Part shown: positions 28,253 through 36,466 of the stretch, in pieces
How positions within the stretch are numbered: position 1 is the stretch's first letter
Layout: every line of letters starts with the position of its first letter
Assembly: GCA_016706365.1 (NCBI GenBank)
Contig: JADJJU010000005.1
Span: 124,001 to 188,000, forward strand
Origin: Saprospiraceae bacterium
Lineage (GTDB): Bacteria > Bacteroidota > Bacteroidia > Chitinophagales > Saprospiraceae
DNA length: 64,000 nucleotides
Reading direction: 5' to 3'
Made by a program: the position numbers and the translations under genes
Notes under the pieces: model-generated
The model's database searches: none
The model's input: only the letters and a program-made list of their open reading frames with translations
What the model was told of the DNA's origin: nothing

Positions 28253-28373
28253 AACAGCCGCTTCTAGCTTCTCGCCTCTAGCCTCTGGCTGAACAGCCAC
28301 TCTCACTCATGCTTTCCGTAGCTTCCAGCTATGGATACTCACACTAACTCTCACACTTCATCCTCGTTGGAAG
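28253..28373. repeat. Long direct repeat, copy 2
   Basis: Second copy of the repeat at 28012, about 121 bases, differing by scattered substitutions and a few added bases. The 125 bases between the copies contain GCAAGCTGCAAGG-type words and GTAGCTGGAAGCTAC, the inverse of a segment in the repeat. The whole stretch 27996-28524 is non-coding. Confidence 0.75.
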
Positions 28374-28407
28374 GTGCTTCGAGCATCGCATCTGATTTTT
28401 TAATGTT

Positions 28408-28528
28408 ACATCACCTCCGCAATAAATTAGCAGCAAAGCTGCCAATTTATAGCGGAGACATCACTTTTTCATGGCTTGCTCCATGAAAAGACATCACCTT
28501 TCCAGCCGAAGGCGCAGAAAGACATCAC
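28408..28528. repeat. Array of palindromes separated by ACATCAC
   Basis: ACATCAC occurs at 28408, 28458, 28491 and 28522. The three spacers are different palindromes: 43 bases (CTCCGC...GCGGAG with inner AGCAGC/GCTGC), 26 bases (TTTTTCATGG/CCATGAAAAG) and 24 bases (CTTTC..GCC/GGC..GAAAG). The last heptamer overlaps the stop codon of the DUF2851 gene. It is not a CRISPR: repeats are too short and spacers are self-complementary. Confidence 0.7.
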
Positions 28529-29799
28529 TTATTCATGATCTGGCTGCCCCATGCACATTGCAGGCAGCGACGGGAATCACAGTAGAATTTCTTTAACTGG
28601 ATCAAAGCTTGCGAATCGAGAGCACTTCCCGGATTGATATCGAGGAATTTCCATTCGCGGATCAATTGATTATCTTCAGAGGGTATCTCTTCAAGGATAC
28701 TGAGCGCTTTTTCTTTCAGATCCGCTATATGCCGGACATGTCCGTAATAAATGAAAAATGGCAGAATACTATTGATGAGTACAAGATGAATAGCGGTTTT
28801 ACCGATGCTGCGCTTGCTGCCAGGGGCTATCATGTCAAAGTGGTAATGGGTATTCCAGTATTCGGAGGATTGAACTTCCAGGATTTTTGTCATTTCTTTC
28901 AGACTACGAAATTCACTTAAGGCAGAAAAAGGTCTGGAAACTTTATGATACAAAGCTGCCATTTGGGCAATTCGAAGTGTCGGAAAATTGGCGGGTCGCA
29001 TCCTCGAAAATTTCCAGTGGGCGATGGACATAGCTTGTAATTGATGCTTGCTTTTGAGGAATGCATACTCTATCTGGAGCTTTCTGACATAAGCATCACT
29101 ACTCTTTTTGGGTGGCAAAAGTCCAGCCTGGCCAAACAAAAGTGCTTCCAGGGTGATGAGATTATCGGCATATTTTCGGATCAGTTCATAGGGAACTTTT
29201 TGTGTCAATTGTTCGAATGAATCTGCATTGACTTTCATGCCAAATCCTCTGGCAATGGCCTGATAGAATGTGCTTTCCACATCGGATACATTCACATTCA
29301 TTTTAGCCTCAAATTGCTGATGCCTGTAAATCATCCGCTCGATAGCAAGAGATTCCAGCCAACCGATTTTTTGAATATCACTGATACTGAAGAGCATTTT
29401 TTGGCAGGGAACCCAGGTTTCTGAGGCCTGCAGATATTGATAGTTATAGGTGAGAGCTGCCGGCGTATGAGGCTTGAGAATAAGTGTGGGAATAGTGGTA
29501 CCATCGGATCTTTGCACGTCCATATCGTGCTCCCAGACTACATGAAGAATTACATTGTTATAGGCAGGATCAGTGTCATGACGATGTTTGTACCAATCAC
29601 TGGAATTGAGGTGCATCTCGATATGTCCGATCCATAGCTCGTCTGCAATTCTGACCCGGCCGTATTCAAAATCCGGTCCGGCATTCTGGTGGTAAGTGCC
29701 GAATGATTCGATTTGTATGGGTTCTCCTCTGGTGGTTTTTAATTGGCGGGTATCAAATTTCTTTGTACGCCAAACATAGTGAAGCAATTCTTCTTTCAT
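28525..29799 (-). CDS. DUF2851 family protein
   Basis: 424 residues, function unknown. The N terminus (LLHYVWRTKKFDTRQL, then NAGPDFEYGRVRI and WIGHIEMHLNSSDWYKHRHD) is the DUF2851 signature, a family found mainly in Bacteroidota. The histidine- and acid-rich N-terminal block looks like a possible nuclease-type metal site, but this is inference. The C terminus has a conserved Cys cluster, CDSRRCLQCAWG, which could bind metal. No operon partner is visible. Confidence 0.85.
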   Translation of the reverse strand: MKEELLHYVWRTKKFDTRQLKTTRGEPIQIESFGTYHQNAGPDFEYGRVRIADELWIGHIEMHLNSSDWYKHRHDTDPAYNNVILHVVWEHDMDVQRSDGTTIPTLILKPHTPAALTYNYQYLQASETWVPCQKMLFSISDIQKIGWLESLAIERMIYRHQQFEAKMNVNVSDVESTFYQAIARGFGMKVNADSFEQLTQKVPYELIRKYADNLITLEALLFGQAGLLPPKKSSDAYVRKLQIEYAFLKSKHQLQAMSIAHWKFSRMRPANFPTLRIAQMAALYHKVSRPFSALSEFRSLKEMTKILEVQSSEYWNTHYHFDMIAPGSKRSIGKTAIHLVLINSILPFFIYYGHVRHIADLKEKALSILEEIPSEDNQLIREWKFLDINPGSALDSQALIQLKKFYCDSRRCLQCAWGSQIMNK

Positions 29800-30178
29800 G
29801 AGCAGTGAATTCTGGAATAAAACAAAATGGAATTACACCGGAGAAAAGATCGTTTTTCCGGCACACTGCTATTGCGAAGGATTGTAGCTTGGAAAAATAA
29901 GAGGAATTTTTGGATTGGCAAAATGGAAAAGGGAAGATTTCAGATTTCAGTTTTCAGGTTTCAGTGGTTTCAGTTTTCAGATTTAACAGCCAATTAGCAG
30001 CCATTTTTAACAGCCGTTTAAGTGGTTATTTGGTGAAAGGTTTAATTGTTAACAGCCAATAAGACAGCTGCTTCTCACCTTTCTTCGCTCGATTCGTGGT
30101 CTCTGACCCGAATCGTTGCATCTGCAAGTCTCTGACTTGCACTGAGAAAAATACAGCATCTTGAGGCTGTCCTTATTT
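29800..30178. repeat. Non-coding stretch with TTTCAG array and GTC-NNN-GAC hairpins
   Basis: A degenerate TTTCAG array at 29937-29984 leads into AACAGCC, which recurs twice more before 30060. Two adjacent hairpins follow: GATTCGTGGTC-TCT-GACCCGAATC (30091-30114) and TGCAAGTC-TCT-GACTTGCA (30123-30141), sharing the core GTC-TCT-GAC but with different paired flanks. No gene seen. Confidence 0.6.
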
Positions 30179-30733
30179 TCAAGTCTTAAATTCATAAACT
30201 GTAGTGTCGGCCCAAGTAGCATCTTTACCTGTTCCTATTTGGTCTGTAATAAAATATGGCTCTATTTCCTTTGCCACAAATGTTACGTATCAATATATAC
30301 CTTTAAATCCTTGTCATTACAGAATTTAGAATCAAATTCCATCATACTGATCCACTGGATTCACTTTTCACTGAATCGCAGGCATGCGGGTCGAGGGATG
30401 AGGTCTTTTGGCTGTTTGTTCCCATGAGGTAAGCATGATTGTCATAGTAAAGATTCGCTTCCTCATTTAGTACGGATTGTCCATAAAGGTGAATTTATAT
30501 CCTCCATGATCAGATGTGGTGGAGTCAATCTTGCTGCTCCCACTTGGCCCCAGAATGGTTCCTTTTACTTCCATGAGATATACTGTTGCATTGGGAATCG
30601 GCTTATTGGTTCCATATTCCAATACTCGTCCTTCTACACTTTCACTGCCGTTTTTTGTGCAGCTTTGCCAAGTGAATGCTATCGCAAATACAAATAGCAG
30701 CAGTTTAAATCTTGGAATTTTGTGTGTTTGCAT
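30179..30733 (-). pseudogene. Decayed lipoprotein gene with carboxypeptidase-regulatory-like domain
   Basis: The first 88 codons encode a lipoprotein signal (LFVFAIAFTWQSC) and a domain with VEGRVLEYGTNKPIPNATVYL, then DHGGYKFTFMDNPY and a stop. Coding sense continues in other frames: NEEANLYYDNHAY, then IPRPACLRF, KVNPVDQYDGI, DSKFCNDKDLKVYID, and finally YVTFVAKEIEPYFITDQIG and WADTTVYEFKT to a stop at 30179. At least three frameshifts and an in-frame stop in about 550 bases indicate a true pseudogene of a family common in Bacteroidota. Confidence 0.7.
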
Positions 30734-30743
30734 GGATGGTTAG

Positions 30744-30783
30744 ATTTCAGTAGTTTCAGATTTCAGTGGTTTCAGATTTCAGA
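30744..30783. repeat. TTTCAG short tandem repeat
   Basis: Degenerate units GATTTCAG, TAGTTTCAG and TGGTTTCAG, ending in a GA and then AACAGCC, as at 543 and 29937. Confidence 0.65.
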
Positions 30784-30822
30784 TTGAACAGCCGGGTGTG
30801 GGAGTGGGTGATGTGTGTGGGT

Positions 30823-31188
30823 TTAGTTAGTAGTTTGATTTTTGGTAGCAGTGTTGATAGTTTTAACCAATATTGCAATGAGAATATTTGTTTCAGTAAG
30901 AAGCGACGATATGGTTTCTTGATTCTTATAGATGCCGCTACGAATAACAATTCGCAAAATCATATAAGTTTCCCGGAGTTCTTTTAAAGATAACCTGATT
31001 TTATGGATAAAATCACGGCGGGATTCACCGCTTAAGGCTTCAGCGTAGTTCAATGCGACTGAAGTTCCGGACCTTGACATTTGGGTACAAAGTATTTTGC
31101 CCGCAATGGTTCTGGGTAATTCACTCGCAACTTGAATTACGTGTGAAGCAAACTCCACCATCCTTTCTTCCATGTCATGTTTATTCAT
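30823..31188 (-). CDS. Four-helix-bundle protein (23S rRNA-intervening-sequence type)
   Basis: 121 residues, all helical. MEERMVEFASHVIQVASELP, then MSRSGTSVALNYAEALSGES near residues 37-56 and IHKIRLSLKELRETYMILRI match the S23/four-helix-bundle family first found in 23S rRNA intervening sequences. These proteins are common in repeat-rich Bacteroidota intergenic regions; the function is unknown. No rRNA gene is near. The neighbouring TTTCAG repeats lie on both sides. Confidence 0.88.
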   Translation of the reverse strand: MNKHDMEERMVEFASHVIQVASELPRTIAGKILCTQMSRSGTSVALNYAEALSGESRRDFIHKIRLSLKELRETYMILRIVIRSGIYKNQETISSLLTETNILIAILVKTINTATKNQTTN

Positions 31189-31457
31189 TCTGATAAATTA
31201 TAAATATATTAAATCTATAAATAAATTGCTTACAGGTATTTAAGCCTGAAAACTGAAAACTGAAATCTGAAATCTGAAAACTGAAATCTCTTTCTTTTGA
31301 ATCACAGCGACAAAGCTCAAACAATTCAAATCGGCAATTGAAGCATTCTTTGTAAATAACACATTTATTTTTCTCTAATGTCAATATTCCCGGATAGCTT
31401 GTGATATCCTTACGGTTCCATTTATTTACGAATATTCTACCTTTTTCCTGCCAGTGT
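31189..31457. repeat. Non-coding stretch with CTGAAA-type tandem repeat
   Basis: At 31245-31289 seven-base units alternate between CTGAAAA and CTGAAAT-C forms, the complement of the TTTCAG arrays elsewhere. The rest is AT-rich with no gene. Confidence 0.6.
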
Positions 31458-31561
31458 GAGGGATCGCAGCGGACACGCAGTAAAGCGGAGAGCCCGACTG
31501 CGAGTAATATAAAATTGCATCTTCAAAAATTGCAATTTTATATTACCTCGGGGGCACACCC
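31458..31561 (+). ncRNA. Candidate structured RNA/palindromic element downstream of folA
   Basis: Starts GAGGGATCGCAGCGG, contains GCGGAGAGCCCGAC and ends GGGGGCACACCC. The centre is a perfect 15-bp inverted repeat (TAATATAAAATTGCA at 31505-31519, complement at 31531-31545), extended by CGAG/CTCG and GCCC/GGGC. This GAGGGAT-AGCGG-GAGCCCGAC-GGGGC layout with variable stems recalls a frequent intergenic element of Flavobacteria (perhaps the Flavo-1 motif); that link is from memory and unchecked. Confidence 0.5.
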
Positions 31562-31566
31562 AAAAA

Positions 31567-32079
31567 TTATTCTTCTTCCTGCTTATCGGTAATTCTTTCC
31601 ATCACGATGAAGTCATAAGCATGCTCATTGCGCTCATCGGGTTCGTGATGTGATTCAGAGATAATTGTCCATTCCTCAGGATCTATCTCAGGGAAAAATA
31701 CTTCTCCTTCAACTTCGAGATGTACTTTGGTGAGATAAATTTTGTCCCAATATTGCTGGCTGATATCGTAGATGATACCGCCTCCGATAATAAATGCTTC
31801 TGTCTCGCCATTGTCCTCTGCAATCTGCAATGCTTCCTCCACAGAGTGGGCTATCAGGCAATCCTGAGCGATGAAGAACGGGTCGCGGGTGATGATGATA
31901 TTAGTCCGCAGGGGAAGTGGCCGGCCAATGGAATGATAAGAATTCCTGCCCATGATGATATGATGATTCAATGTGGTCTTCTTGAAATACTTCAGATCAG
32001 CAGGCAGGTACCAGGGAATCTGATTGTCCTTTCCGATGACATTATTGTGAGCGGTAGCGACTATTGCTGATACTATCAT
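31567..32079 (-). CDS. folA: Dihydrofolate reductase
   Basis: Reduces dihydrofolate to tetrahydrofolate. It starts MIVSAIVATAHNNVIGKDNQIPWYLPADLKYFK (about 33 residues), the DHFR N terminus with the substrate-binding Trp and Asp. HIIMGRNSYHSIGRPLP binds NADPH, and EAFIIGGGIIYD is also typical. An ATG at 32091 is in frame and adds four residues. The start overlaps the end of mrdA by about 38 bases, so it is the last gene of the cell-shape operon. Confidence 0.94.
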   Translation of the reverse strand: MIVSAIVATAHNNVIGKDNQIPWYLPADLKYFKKTTLNHHIIMGRNSYHSIGRPLPLRTNIIITRDPFFIAQDCLIAHSVEEALQIAEDNGETEAFIIGGGIIYDISQQYWDKIYLTKVHLEVEGEVFFPEIDPEEWTIISESHHEPDERNEHAYDFIVMERITDKQEEE

Positions 32080-33931
32080 TGGATTCTGCAATTATATTTC
32101 TACCTATCAAATCTGCATCCAGCATGCGTTTTTCTATATGCTGTCTCTGAGGTCTGATGGTACGGGTGAGGTATTTTTCAATCATAAGGCTGGCAATCGG
32201 AGCAGCATAACGCCCCCCGAAGCCTGAATTTTCCACATACACTGCAATGGCAATTTTGGGATTATCTCTTGGAGCAAAAGCTATGAATACGGAGTGATCC
32301 TCTCCATGCGGATTCTGGGATGTTCCTGTTTTGCCACAAATGGTGATATCGTCTATAAATGCTGCAGAGTTTGGCGATACCACACGATTCATACCTTCTA
32401 TAACAGGCTCATAATGAACAGGATCTACACCACAAAATATACGATCATGCGGCAGATTTTCAATTTTACCTGTAGTGTCTCTTATTCTATTGATTACGTG
32501 CGGAACGATATATGAGCCTCGGTTGGCAATTATGGCAGCGAGATTGGCCATCTGAAGTGTATTCAGCTGTAACTCACCCTGGCCAATGCCCAGTGAAATG
32601 ATAGCTGTAGATCTCCAGCGGTTTTTACCATACATTTTGTCATAAAGGGCACTGTTGGGTATGTACCCTTTTATTTCCCCGGGTAGATCTATATTCAGTT
32701 TGTTACCCAGACCGAAGAGTCTTAGTTGATTGTGCAGCGTGTCGAGTCCCCGGCTTACTTTACGAGTACCATAGCGATCAACAAGATCTCTGAATAATTG
32801 GTAATAATATGTATTACAGGAGTACTGAAGTGCGCCGGAAACGTCACGTGGTGAAGGGTGACTTCTGCAACCCCATCTGTATTTTCCGATATGGTAACCA
32901 CCATTGCATGTCATAGATCTGCCCGGATCCAAAATCCCCTCCTGCATTGCAATAAGCGAAAGGACTGTCTTAAAAATCGATCCCGGTGGGTACCTTGCCA
33001 TCAGAGCTCTGTCAAATAATGGTTTGAGCGTATCTTGTAGAAGTTGGGTATAGGCTTCACCTCTGGATCTGTCAATAGTAAGAGAGTTTGGATCATAGGA
33101 AGGCGCTGTGATCATGGTCAGGATCTCTCCTGTCTGCGGATCAATGGCCACAACACTACCTATTTTATTTTGCAGGAGTTGCTCTCCATACGTCTGCAAC
33201 TCCAGATCTAATCCACTAAAGAGATCGAATCCCGAGACGGGAAGAGAATCCAGACTGCCATCTTTATAAGGCCCCACTCTTCTTCCTTTATTATCTTTCA
33301 GGATATATTCAATACCTTTAGAACCTTTGATCATGGGCTCATAGGCTTTCTCTAATCCGCTTGCTCCTACATAATCACCCATTCTGTACATTCCTTCGCT
33401 TTCATCAATTTGTTCCTGATCTACCTCTCTAATATACCCCAGCAGACTGGCTGCATTGGTATGGGGATAAATACGGGCATTCCGGCGCTGGACAGTAAAT
33501 CCGGCAAATTCATGCATATGCTCCTGGAATCTGGCAAAGATTTCCGGATCAATTTTTTTCATAAAGACAAAGGGAATATTCTTTGAATACCTGCCACTCG
33601 TCCAATCCTTCACTATATTCTCTTTGAAATAAAGCGTATCAATATCAAGTAATTCACAAAATTTGGTGGTGTCCATTTCGGGACTCAAATCATTGTAAGT
33701 CACCATCAAATCATAAACAAGGGTATTGTAAACCAGCAAAAGTCCATTCCTGTCATATACCAGACCTCTTTCAGGATATGTAATTGCCTTTTCAATGGCC
33801 GCGGCATTTCCTCTGTCTTTGAAAGTGTTATCGAATAGCTGAAGATTAGCCGCTTTACCGACTATGAGTAATCCGATCAGGACAAACATTACTATTATGG
33901 GCTTGAATCGGGAATCGAATCTTTCAGACAT
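32042..33931 (-). CDS. mrdA: Penicillin-binding protein 2
   Basis: Peptidoglycan transpeptidase of the elongation machinery, 629 residues. One N-terminal membrane helix (IIVMFVLIGLLIVGKA) is followed by the pedestal domain. The catalytic Ser is in RYPPGSIFKTVLSL, the SxN motif is YSCNTYYY, and the KTG motif is CGKTGTSQNPHG. PERGLVYDRNG near residue 53 is typical of PBP2. It follows mreD by 31 bp and is partnered in function by MreBCD; rodA is not in the window. Confidence 0.95.
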   Translation of the reverse strand: MSERFDSRFKPIIVMFVLIGLLIVGKAANLQLFDNTFKDRGNAAAIEKAITYPERGLVYDRNGLLLVYNTLVYDLMVTYNDLSPEMDTTKFCELLDIDTLYFKENIVKDWTSGRYSKNIPFVFMKKIDPEIFARFQEHMHEFAGFTVQRRNARIYPHTNAASLLGYIREVDQEQIDESEGMYRMGDYVGASGLEKAYEPMIKGSKGIEYILKDNKGRRVGPYKDGSLDSLPVSGFDLFSGLDLELQTYGEQLLQNKIGSVVAIDPQTGEILTMITAPSYDPNSLTIDRSRGEAYTQLLQDTLKPLFDRALMARYPPGSIFKTVLSLIAMQEGILDPGRSMTCNGGYHIGKYRWGCRSHPSPRDVSGALQYSCNTYYYQLFRDLVDRYGTRKVSRGLDTLHNQLRLFGLGNKLNIDLPGEIKGYIPNSALYDKMYGKNRWRSTAIISLGIGQGELQLNTLQMANLAAIIANRGSYIVPHVINRIRDTTGKIENLPHDRIFCGVDPVHYEPVIEGMNRVVSPNSAAFIDDITICGKTGTSQNPHGEDHSVFIAFAPRDNPKIAIAVYVENSGFGGRYAAPIASLMIEKYLTRTIRPQRQHIEKRMLDADLIGRNIIAESNDSISNSRYRSQ

Positions 33932-33962
33932 GCAATTTATTTATTCAATGTAAACCCCGAAA

Positions 33963-34484
33963 TTAATTCTCAGGTTGTAAAACGTACATATAAATGAGAA
34001 TCAATATAAAGGAAAGGATAAAACTGAAAAGTGATTTTAAGAATATGGATAGAATGAATACAAAACTGAAGGCCTGCAGTGAGAAAAAAAACAGAATGTA
34101 AATTCCCATTCCAATCGCCGTATAAGTAAGAAACCATCTGTTGCCCATGGAGCGTATCGTAGGAGATGCATTCATCGTATATCCTCCTCTTGGCTCCAGC
34201 CAAAGGTGGATGAGTGGACGAATGAAAGTTAACAATACACTACAGGCAGCGTGAATTCCGGGAGTGTCATAAAACATATCCAATATAAGCCCAGAAAAGA
34301 ATCCTATAAATATGGCTCCAATTTTTGGAATATTATAAGGTAAAAGCAATAGGCAAATGGGAAAAAGAAACAAATGAAAATAATTGAAGTCTCCACTGCC
34401 TACATTAATTCTCTTTAGAATCAATACCTGAACCAGCAGTATGATTATGAATCGCAAGCCCTGTTGTATGTAGGATCTATTCAT
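33963..34484 (-). CDS. mreD: Rod-shape-determining protein MreD
   Basis: 173 residues with about five or six membrane helices, for example FIIILLVQVLILKRI at the start and FSLQAFSFVFILSIFL near the end. The FSGLILDMFYDTPGIHAA segment is the recognisable MreD core. It overlaps the end of mreC by 8 bases. It links MreC to the elongasome. Confidence 0.88.
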   Translation of the reverse strand: MNRSYIQQGLRFIIILLVQVLILKRINVGSGDFNYFHLFLFPICLLLLPYNIPKIGAIFIGFFSGLILDMFYDTPGIHAACSVLLTFIRPLIHLWLEPRGGYTMNASPTIRSMGNRWFLTYTAIGMGIYILFFFSLQAFSFVFILSIFLKSLFSFILSFILILIYMYVLQPEN

Positions 34485-35306
34485 CTTCTTCTACTCCTTC
34501 TGCCTCAAGCTGTTGATTTTTAAAGAGATAATGGACCACGTAAACATATCTGATTTTGCTGATATCTTCCGTAAGATTGAGTTCAATATTATAGAAATTG
34601 GTGCCTCTCTCTACCCAAAATGTATCAATGGTGCCTACTGAAATTCCATCAGGAAAAATGGATGAAAACCTGTTGGTTACAATGCTGTCTCCTTTTTCGA
34701 TCTCTGCATATTTAGGCACATCTTTGAGCGTGATTTTGCGGGGATCCTCTCCCCGCCAAAGCAGCGTGCCAAACTGACCTGAATTCTTATGAGTAGCACT
34801 GACTCTTACTTTACCATTTAGAATTGACACACATTGTGCGAAATCTTCTGTGACATTCGAGACAATTCCAACGACTCCTCTTTCTGTGATCAATCCCATC
34901 CCTTTTTGAATTCCGTCTTTGCTTCCTTTATTGATAGTAAGATGATTGTCCCATAAAATGATAGAATTTCCAACTACTCTGGCAGGAGTGTACATGTATT
35001 CCTGTACATATGCAGTATCTATTATCGTATCTGTTGTGGGAAGGGTTTCAAAGGTGGCTTTATCAGCAAAGTTCTCAGCCTGGCATTATCCATCGCAAGG
35101 CTGTCGGAGATCTGTGATAGATTCCAAAAACGTGCAAATTGATCAGTCTTTTCTGTGATCCAGCCACTCATAATATTGGATGAGTTGAGATATATTTCTC
35201 TTTGCTGTTTATTATAATTGATGATCAGATACAAACATATTACTTCCAGGACTACAAAGACAATGAAGGAACCGTACCTGGCGAATAATTGTAATAAATT
35301 TTGCAT
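34477..35306 (-). CDS. mreC: Rod-shape-determining protein MreC (single-base frameshift)
   Basis: Periplasmic bitopic protein. The first frame (35306 down to 35022) has the membrane helix and coiled coil up to ARLRTLL. The remainder is in another frame: DKATFETLPTTDTI, then YVQEYMYTPARVVGNSI, DNHLTINKGSKDGIQKGMGLI and GVVGIVSNVTEDFAQCVSIL. One base is missing near 35067-35072, in or beside the AAA run of the plus strand. Correcting it gives about 276 residues, normal for MreC. Probably a sequencing error. Confidence 0.92.
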
Positions 35307-35325
35307 GTGTCAGAACAAGAATCAC

Positions 35326-36366
35326 TTAGATGCTCTTGCGATCGATTAAAAAAGAAAATTTATCTGTGTTTTTTAATGCAATACCTGTACCTCTTACTAC
35401 AGCTCTCAATGGATCTTCGGCTACGTGCACCGGAAGTTTTGTTTTTTGAGCTATTCTCTTGTCCAGACCTCTGAGCAGTGCTCCTCCTCCGGTGAGATAT
35501 AATCCTGTCTTGTAAATATCAGAAGACAACTCCGGTGGTGTTACTTCGAGTGCTTTCAGAACAGCTTCTTCAATTTTAGCAACTGATTTGTCAAGTGCCA
35601 AAGCAATTTCCTGATAACTAATCTTTATTTGCTTTGGAATTCCTGTCATCAGGTCTCTTCCGTTTACAGCATAATCAGGTGGTGGATTTTCCAATACCTG
35701 AAATGCTGAACCTACGTGAATTTTTACCTGCTCTGCTGTGCGCTCACCAATCAATATATTGTGTTCGCGTTTCATGAAATTCATGATATCGACATTGAAT
35801 TCATCTCCGGCAGTTCTGATAGATTGATCGCAAACGATACCTGAAAGTGCAATTACTGCAATTTCTGTAGTACCCCCTCCGATATCAATGATCATATTAC
35901 CTACGGGTTCTTCAACATCTAATCCGATTCCCAAAGCAGCTGCCATAGGTTCATGGATGAGATAAGTTTCTTTGGAATCAACGTGATCAGCTGAGTCAAA
36001 AACTGCTCTTTTTTCCACTTCTGTAATTCCGGAAGGAATACAGATAACCATTTTCATGTGCGTGAAAAAGCGTTTTTTATTGTCGATCATGTTAATCAGA
36101 CCTTCGATCAAGGCTTCCGCAGCCTGAAAATCGGCAATCACTCCATCCTTCAAAGGACGAACTGTTTTTATTTCTTCGTGCGTTTTTTCATGCATCTGCA
36201 TGGCCTTAGAACCTATCGCAATGACGTCACCTGTTTTTCTGTGGATAGCTACAATCGATGGTTCATCGATCACAATTTTACCATCCTGAATGATGAGCGT
36301 ATTAGCAGTTCCAAGGTCAATGGCCAGCTCTTGCGTAAAAAAATTAAAGAATTTCATTAACCCCAC
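35326..36366 (-). CDS. mreB: Rod-shape-determining protein MreB
   Basis: Bacterial actin, 346 residues. Phosphate-1 motif IDLGTANTLI near residue 16, IDIGGGTTEIAVI near 165 and the late TGGGALLRGLD are the actin-fold nucleotide motifs. It polymerises under the inner membrane and positions MreC, MreD and PBP2. First gene of mreB-mreC-mreD-mrdA-folA, with 20 bp to mreC. Confidence 0.97.
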   Translation of the reverse strand: MGLMKFFNFFTQELAIDLGTANTLIIQDGKIVIDEPSIVAIHRKTGDVIAIGSKAMQMHEKTHEEIKTVRPLKDGVIADFQAAEALIEGLINMIDNKKRFFTHMKMVICIPSGITEVEKRAVFDSADHVDSKETYLIHEPMAAALGIGLDVEEPVGNMIIDIGGGTTEIAVIALSGIVCDQSIRTAGDEFNVDIMNFMKREHNILIGERTAEQVKIHVGSAFQVLENPPPDYAVNGRDLMTGIPKQIKISYQEIALALDKSVAKIEEAVLKALEVTPPELSSDIYKTGLYLTGGGALLRGLDKRIAQKTKLPVHVAEDPLRAVVRGTGIALKNTDKFSFLIDRKSI

Positions 36367-36466
36367 AACGTGTTCTATTTATACTGATTCGTAAACAAGC
36401 GCGTAAAAATATTAAAATTAGGCATACACAGCATGTTAATGACTGATTTATCTTTGACCTAATCCT

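Noticed and set aside
28408..28528. Possible CRISPR array
   Set aside because: The repeats are only seven bases and the spacers are palindromic and of unequal length; no cas genes are present.
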